From DASZGI01 sp035938995 (GTDB lineage Bacteria; Actinomycetota; Actinomycetes; Streptomycetales; Catenulisporaceae), in NCBI RefSeq assembly GCF_035938995.1, contig NZ_DASZGI010000259.1:1-19191 (forward strand): a stretch of 19,191 nucleotides of DNA, read 5' to 3'. Made by a program: the position numbers and the translations under genes. Shown in pieces: positions 15,487 to 19,191 of the stretch (the stretch's first letter is position 1; each line of letters opens with the position of its first letter). Below the pieces are notes generated by a model. It was not told the DNA's origin. It did no database searches and was given only the letters and a program-made list of their open reading frames with translations.

Positions 15487-16731
15487 CCGGTCTCGGGCGG
15501 TCTCAACGGCCGTTGACGGATCGGCGGCGGTCGCGGCGGCATCGCGGTTCAGGTGGCCGACGGCCAGTTGGGCGAGCAGCGCGGCGCCGTCGGGCAGGAC
15601 CACATCGTCGAAGGCCGCCTCCGCCGAGTGATTGTACGGCGCGATTTCCGGGTCGCGGTCGTCCAGCGTCGCGCCGAGGAAGACCATCGCGCCGGGTACG
15701 CGCTCCAGGATCCGCGAGAAATCCTCAGCCCCGGCCAGCGGGTTCGCCATGCGGAGGAACCGTTCCTCGCCGAAGGTCTCGGCGATCGTGGCGTGCACCG
15801 TGTCTACCGCGTTCGGATCGTTCACGGTGACCGGGTACAGCCCGTGGAACTCGGCATCGACCTCGAGGCCGTGCGCGGCGGCGACGCCCTTGACGGCGGT
15901 CAGGAGCGCGGGCTTGACCCGGTCGAGCGCCTCGGCGGAGAACGCTCGGACCGTCGCGTCGAACTCCGCGGTGTCCGGAATGATGTTGTTCTTGGTCCCG
16001 GCTCGGAAGTAACCGACGGTCACTACGACCGGGTCGAAGACGTCGAACTGGCGCGTCACGGTCGTCTGTAGGGTGGTCACCATCTCGCATGCAGCGGGAA
16101 CCGGGTCCTTGGCCCGATAAGGCGCCGAGCCGTGCCCGCCGCGGCCCCTCACGGTGACCCGGAAGTCCGCACACGCTGCCATCAACGGGCCCGGCCGGGT
16201 CGCGAACACGCCGCGCGGCAGCAGGCCGGAGGTCACGTGGATCGCGTAGGCGGCGGTCGGCGTGCTGCGGGCGGCCGCGAGCACCCCCTCCGCGATCATG
16301 TGGGCGGCCCCGTCTTGGCCCTCCTCGCCCGGCTGGAACATGAAGATCACGTCCCCGGCCAGGCTCTCGCGCCGGGCGGCCAGCAGTTTCGCCGCGCCGG
16401 TCAGGATTGCGGTGTGCAGGTCGTGGCCGCAGGCGTGCATCGTCCCGTCGACGCGGGATGTGAAGTCCGAGCCGCTGTTCTCTTGGAGCGGCAGCGCGTC
16501 CATGTCCCCACGAAGCAGCACAGTCGGCCCGGGCGCGCCGCCGTGCAGCACCGCCGTGATCGAGTGGAGCCCCTTCCCCGCGGTGATCTCCAGGCCGAGG
16601 CCGTCGAGCGCGGTCAGCACCTTCTCCTGGGTGCGCGGCAGGACGAGGCCGAGTTCCGGCTCACGGTGCAGGGCGTGCCGAAGAGTGCGCAGCTCGCCGG
16701 AGATCTCGGCGGCGTCTTCGCGAAGAGACAT
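15484..16731 (-). CDS. M20D-family amidohydrolase (metal-dependent N-acyl amino acid hydrolase type)
   Basis: This gene encodes 415 residues of the M20 peptidase/amidohydrolase family, which includes hippurate, indole-acetyl-amino-acid and N-acetyl-diaminopimelate hydrolases. It is predicted to split an acyl or aromatic amide from an amino acid in the cytoplasm, using two metal ions. Motifs in order are LRRHxHREPE-like LRHALHREPE near 17-26, RGDMDALP around 74-81, HACGHDLH around 100-107 (metal-binding Cys and His), FQPGEEG around 131-140 (catalytic Glu pair), GRGGHGSAP in the dimerisation domain, and AGAEDF near the end. The substrate cannot be told. The start at ATG 16731 has GGAGGG ten bases upstream. 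The frame is open further, to 17112, but that part crosses the neighbouring gene and a simple repeat. The stop codon forms part of the rnpB promoter. Confidence 0.88.
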   Translation of the reverse strand: MSLREDAAEISGELRTLRHALHREPELGLVLPRTQEKVLTALDGLGLEITAGKGLHSITAVLHGGAPGPTVLLRGDMDALPLQENSGSDFTSRVDGTMHACGHDLHTAILTGAAKLLAARRESLAGDVIFMFQPGEEGQDGAAHMIAEGVLAAARSTPTAAYAIHVTSGLLPRGVFATRPGPLMAACADFRVTVRGRGGHGSAPYRAKDPVPAACEMVTTLQTTVTRQFDVFDPVVVTVGYFRAGTKNNIIPDTAEFDATVRAFSAEALDRVKPALLTAVKGVAAAHGLEVDAEFHGLYPVTVNDPNAVDTVHATIAETFGEERFLRMANPLAGAEDFSRILERVPGAMVFLGATLDDRDPEIAPYNHSAEAAFDDVVLPDGAALLAQLAVGHLNRDAAATAADPSTAVETARDR

Positions 16732-16838
16732 GTAGGCGGCGCCCTCCATATGCGGGTATTTCTCGCTGAGAATACGCGGATGGGAGAGCAAGCGGCAGGG
16801 GTACGGCGCGCCGGGTTGGCGGGGTCGGAAAGGGGAGG

Positions 16839-17330
16839 TCAGGACCTGGCGGGGGACGACGATGGCGAGGACGAGGACGAGGACGAGGACGAGGGGGACG
16901 ATGACGGCGAAGAGGAGGGCGCTGGGGCTGGGGCCGGGGCTTGGGGGCGTTCGCCTGAGGCGGGGCGACGGTGGGACATGTCTTGCAGGGATTCCATCGT
17001 CCGTACCGCGTGGGCGGCGTTGTCCAGCGCGACCATCTCCCCGGGCCGCGGCGTGCGCACGATGTCCCGGTAGTCTGGGTGCAGATCGGCCCACCGCCGC
17101 ATGAAGGGACACCTGGGCAGGACTAGGTGACGTTCGGCGCGGGCGTCATCGAAGGCCCGGCGGGCGAGCAGCGATCCGATACCCTGACCGCGCATCGACG
17201 GGTGGACCTCGGCGTGCGGGAGGATCACCGTGTCCTTGACCTTCACCCAAGTCGCGAACCCCACGCGGCGGCCGTCCAGATATGCGGCGTAGTGGCCGTC
17301 CTCGCGCTCGTCAGCAATCTCAATGCCCAT
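16839..17330 (-). CDS. Small GNAT-type acetyltransferase with Ser/Pro-rich tail
   Basis: This gene encodes 163 residues. The first ~118 residues match the short YjdJ/GNAT class: AAYLDGRRVGFATW, then AEVHPSMRGQGIGSLLARRAF (acetyl-CoA binding loop with R-G-Q-G-I-G) and CPFMRRWADLHPDY at about 93-106. Such proteins transfer acetyl groups from acetyl-CoA; the substrate is unknown. The last ~40 residues are an unusual Ala/Pro stretch followed by a long serine run, encoded partly by a GAGGAC-type tandem repeat at 16867-16893. The tail is probably disordered and may vary through repeat slippage. The ATG at 17330 has no ribosome site, and a TAGCGT word sits 9-14 bases upstream, so a leaderless or short-leader message is possible. 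It is 107 bases upstream of the amidohydrolase on the same strand. Confidence 0.82.
   Translation of the reverse strand: MGIEIADEREDGHYAAYLDGRRVGFATWVKVKDTVILPHAEVHPSMRGQGIGSLLARRAFDDARAERHLVLPRCPFMRRWADLHPDYRDIVRTPRPGEMVALDNAAHAVRTMESLQDMSHRRPASGERPQAPAPAPAPSSSPSSSPSSSSSSSSSPSSSPARS
16867..16893. repeat. GAGGAC hexanucleotide tandem repeat
   Basis: About 4.5 perfect copies of GAGGAC lie within the 3' part of the GNAT gene, inside a longer imperfect purine-rich tract to about 16920. On the gene's strand it encodes alternating serine codons. Six-base units keep the frame when copies are gained or lost. Confidence 0.8.
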
Positions 17331-17448
17331 AACAAAACGCTAGACCCGACGTGGCGTCATGACCAGTGCCGTACAGCCGAAGGGACGACGGCTGCGGCGG
17401 ACGGGCGTCCGGAGACGAACGAGGGGCGACGACGACAGGCGACGGATG

Positions 17449-18132
17449 TCACGGCCAATAGAGCACGGCGGTCGCGGCGTTCTTGAGCACCTGGCGAACG
17501 ATGAGGCCGGTCGCCAAGGCCGAAAAGCCGAAGAAGATCAGCCAGAGTCCGAGCACAACGGCGAGGAACACCAGGCTGGCTCCGGGGAACAGGACGATGA
17601 GCACGCCGACCACGATGCTGAACCAGCCTCCGGCCATGCCCGGGGCCGGCCCGGCGAGCATCCCGCGCCCGCGCCGCTGTCGGGCGCCGAGGATCGAGAT
17701 CGCCCCGGCCGCCAGCCAGAAAGCGCCGGCGACAACCGCGAAGGTGGAGGCCGTCGAGAACGGATCGATGAGGCAGACCACGCCTACGCCGATCGACAGC
17801 ACGGAGAGCACGAGCGCCACGACGCGCGCAACGGGCTCGACGCCCCGCAACTGAATCGCGGCCGCGAAGCGGTAGAGGCCGCTGAGCAGAAGGAAGAGAC
17901 CGAACAGCGCGGTCAGCGCGCCAACCGTGTGACCCGGCCAGACCAGGACCAGCGCGCCGAGGACCACCGAGGCGCCGCCGAACACGACAGGGACGATCCA
18001 GGCCTTGGCCCATCGCGAGGGCAGCAAGCCGCGCGGCGTGCCGTCGCCGGAGCCGGAGCGCGGGTCGGGGCGCGGGCCGGAATCGGGACCGGATCCCGGC
18101 TCCACGATCCGCCCGCTCAATGGTTCACTCAT
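17449..18132 (-). CDS. HdeD/DUF308-family integral membrane protein
   Basis: This gene encodes 227 residues. A Pro/Gly/Asp-rich cytoplasmic N-terminus of about 40 residues is followed by six hydrophobic segments at about 43-65, 70-92, 101-123, 129-149, 168-187 and 188-213. They form three two-helix DUF308 repeats of the HdeD family (patterns such as GGASVVLGALVLVWPG and GVLIVLFPG, each ending in P-G or D-P). HdeD proteins sit in the cytoplasmic membrane and are linked to acid resistance in enteric bacteria; in actinomycetes their role is not established. The start ATG at 18132 follows GGGAGGA with seven bases between. It ends 118 bases before the GNAT gene on the same strand and diverges from the gene at 18298, leaving a 165-base region that must carry both promoters. 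Confidence 0.87.
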   Translation of the reverse strand: MSEPLSGRIVEPGSGPDSGPRPDPRSGSGDGTPRGLLPSRWAKAWIVPVVFGGASVVLGALVLVWPGHTVGALTALFGLFLLLSGLYRFAAAIQLRGVEPVARVVALVLSVLSIGVGVVCLIDPFSTASTFAVVAGAFWLAAGAISILGARQRRGRGMLAGPAPGMAGGWFSIVVGVLIVLFPGASLVFLAVVLGLWLIFFGFSALATGLIVRQVLKNAATAVLYWP

Positions 18133-18297
18133 ATCCGGTTCCTCCCGCCTGCTTTGGTCCGCGGGCGACGCGGTGATCTCATTCTCCCATCGCCCGACGT
18201 GCCGGGCGCGACGCGGCGAAGCGGACCGCGCCGCGGAGAACCCGTAGGATGATCATCCGCCAGCAGCGGCCGGGCGGCGGGCGGAAGGGAGCCGCGC

Positions 18298-19191
18298 ATG
18301 AACACGAACAATCCGGGCGTCCCAGCGGGCGATGGGTCGCAGGAGCGGGAGGCCGAGGCGGCCGCGGCGGCAGCTGCAGTCGCGGCATCAGGCGCGCACG
18401 CGAGCGAGGCGGCGAGTTCGACGCCACCGGAGGAGGAATCAGAAGAGCGGGCGGGGGCAGGAGGAGCGCACCCGGAAGCCGCGCCGTCCGAGGCGGAGGC
18501 GGCGCGCCCGGAGGCGGAAGCGACGGCAGCCGAGGCGGTGCGGCCGGAAGCATCAGAGGCGGCGCCGTCCGAGGCGGGGGCGGCACCGCCGAAGGCGGCG
18601 GCCAAGGCGGTGGGGCAGAAGGCAACGGAGGCGGCGCCGTCCGGGGCGGGTGCGGCACGGCCGGAAGCGGTGCGGCCGGTAGCGGAAGCAGCGGAGGCGG
18701 CGCCGTCGGGAGCGGGTGCGGCCCAGCCGGAGGCGGTGCGGCCGAAGGTGGAAGCCGAATCGCGGCCGAACGAGCCCGCCGGCGAATCTGCGGAGCCAGA
18801 CCGGTTCCACGACCACGACGACGTCCACAACCACCTCCTGCACCACAACCACCGGTACAAGCGTGACCTCAACCCGACGCTCGAGGAGCAAGCCGAGCCT
18901 TCCCCGCTCGCCTCGCTCAACCACGTCATAAGCGCGAACTTCCGCCGCGCCGTACTCGCGCTGGTCATGGCGTGCGCCGGTCTCGGCCTGACGTACGCCT
19001 CAGGCGGCGTGCTGCCCGCTGTAGGCACAGAGCGGCCGGTCCAGTTCTTCCAGGCGCACCAAGGGTTGGCGCAGACGCTCGCCATCCTCGGCGCGGTCAT
19101 GTTCTTCGTCTTCGGGATCAGCGCGGTGCGCTCGGCCACCAAGGAGATCCTCAAGACCGTCCCGCATACGATCGACGACAACCGGAAGAAC
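18298..19191 (+). CDS. Partial membrane protein with Ala/Glu/Pro repeat region and His-rich patch
   Basis: The frame is open from ATG 18298 to the window end, giving 298 residues so far; the 3' end is missing. The start is supported by GGAAGGGAG six bases upstream. Residues 1-165 are Ala/Glu/Pro-rich and look disordered, with four degenerate EAAPS-headed repeats starting at residues 60, 87, 111 and 133. A His/Asp-rich patch follows at 170-185 (seven His in fifteen residues), which could bind metal. Then come two hydrophobic segments, about 218-240 (AVLALVMACAGLGLTYASGG) and 259-279 (QTLAILGAVMFFVFGISAV), and a charged stretch after them. I do not recognise the family. It diverges from the HdeD-like gene. 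A long minus-strand frame over the same bases is only its shadow, since it reads as Ser/Ala-rich low complexity without a ribosome site. Confidence 0.75.
   Translation, partial: MNTNNPGVPAGDGSQEREAEAAAAAAAVAASGAHASEAASSTPPEEESEERAGAGGAHPEAAPSEAEAARPEAEATAAEAVRPEASEAAPSEAGAAPPKAAAKAVGQKATEAAPSGAGAARPEAVRPVAEAAEAAPSGAGAAQPEAVRPKVEAESRPNEPAGESAEPDRFHDHDDVHNHLLHHNHRYKRDLNPTLEEQAEPSPLASLNHVISANFRRAVLALVMACAGLGLTYASGGVLPAVGTERPVQFFQAHQGLAQTLAILGAVMFFVFGISAVRSATKEILKTVPHTIDDNRKN
18475..18759. repeat. Degenerate in-frame repeats of 66-81 bases
   Basis: Four related units begin at 18475, 18556, 18628 and 18694 (spacings 81, 72 and 66 bases). Each starts with codons for E-A-A-P-S, and the last two continue almost identically as G-A-G-A-A-x-P-E-A-V-R-P. 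They lie within the disordered part of the membrane protein at 18298. Confidence 0.65.

Noticed and set aside
15031..15830. Plus-strand open frames of 161 and 224 codons
   Set aside because: They run across the antisense of rnpB and the end of the M20 gene; the RNA gene explains the sequence fully.
16732..17112. N-terminal extension of the M20 enzyme with an apparent membrane segment
   Set aside because: The hydrophobic run comes from the GAGGAC repeat inside the GNAT gene; ATG 16731 has a clear ribosome site and the family start.
18129..19181. Minus-strand frame of 350 codons
   Set aside because: It is Ser/Ala low complexity opposite the plus-strand gene at 18298, which has a good ribosome site and membrane helices.

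Overview
This is a high-GC window with GC-rich third codon positions and frequent GTG starts. An A-type RNase P RNA with actinobacterial features points to a GC-rich actinomycete, loosely of the Streptomyces/Catenulispora kind; I cannot name the genus.

Layout. (1) Positions 1-486 hold debris at an element boundary. There is a small AlpA/Xis-like helix-turn-helix gene whose family-like sequence stops after about 57 residues. A strong 17-bp-stem hairpin follows, and then a minus-strand remnant with no start codon that may be an antitoxin. No integrase is visible. (2) Positions 487-14708 form a defence-type island. A minus-strand ATPase with a DUF234-type C-terminus (487-1899) diverges from a large PLD-nuclease/SF2-helicase/DUF3427 protein (to 5183). 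They share a promoter region carrying three tandem 15-bp repeats. A complete Wadjet-type jetABCD operon of the DUF2397/DUF2398/SMC/DUF2399 kind follows (5329-13758), with every junction an ATGA overlap. Fourteen bases further on is a SWIM zinc-finger gene (13773-14708) on the same strand. (3) Positions 14709-15080 are a mixed spacer with one doubtful small minus-strand gene. (4) Positions 15081-18132 look like chromosomal backbone, all on the minus strand: rnpB, an M20 amidohydrolase, a small GNAT acetyltransferase and an HdeD/DUF308 membrane protein. (5) A divergent plus-strand gene from 18298 runs off the window; it encodes an Ala/Glu/Pro-rich repeat region, a His-rich patch and two membrane segments.

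How the genes fit together. JetA (kleisin-like), JetB (KITE-like) and JetC (SMC-like) are expected to form a loop-extruding complex that recognises circular plasmid DNA, and JetD (Toprim) to cleave it. The upstream helicase-nuclease and the ATPase look like separate defence modules in the same island. The SWIM protein is the best candidate for an undescribed fifth partner of this Wadjet operon. The core operon is a known system; the possible novelty lies in what surrounds it and in the shared repeat operator at 1926-1970.
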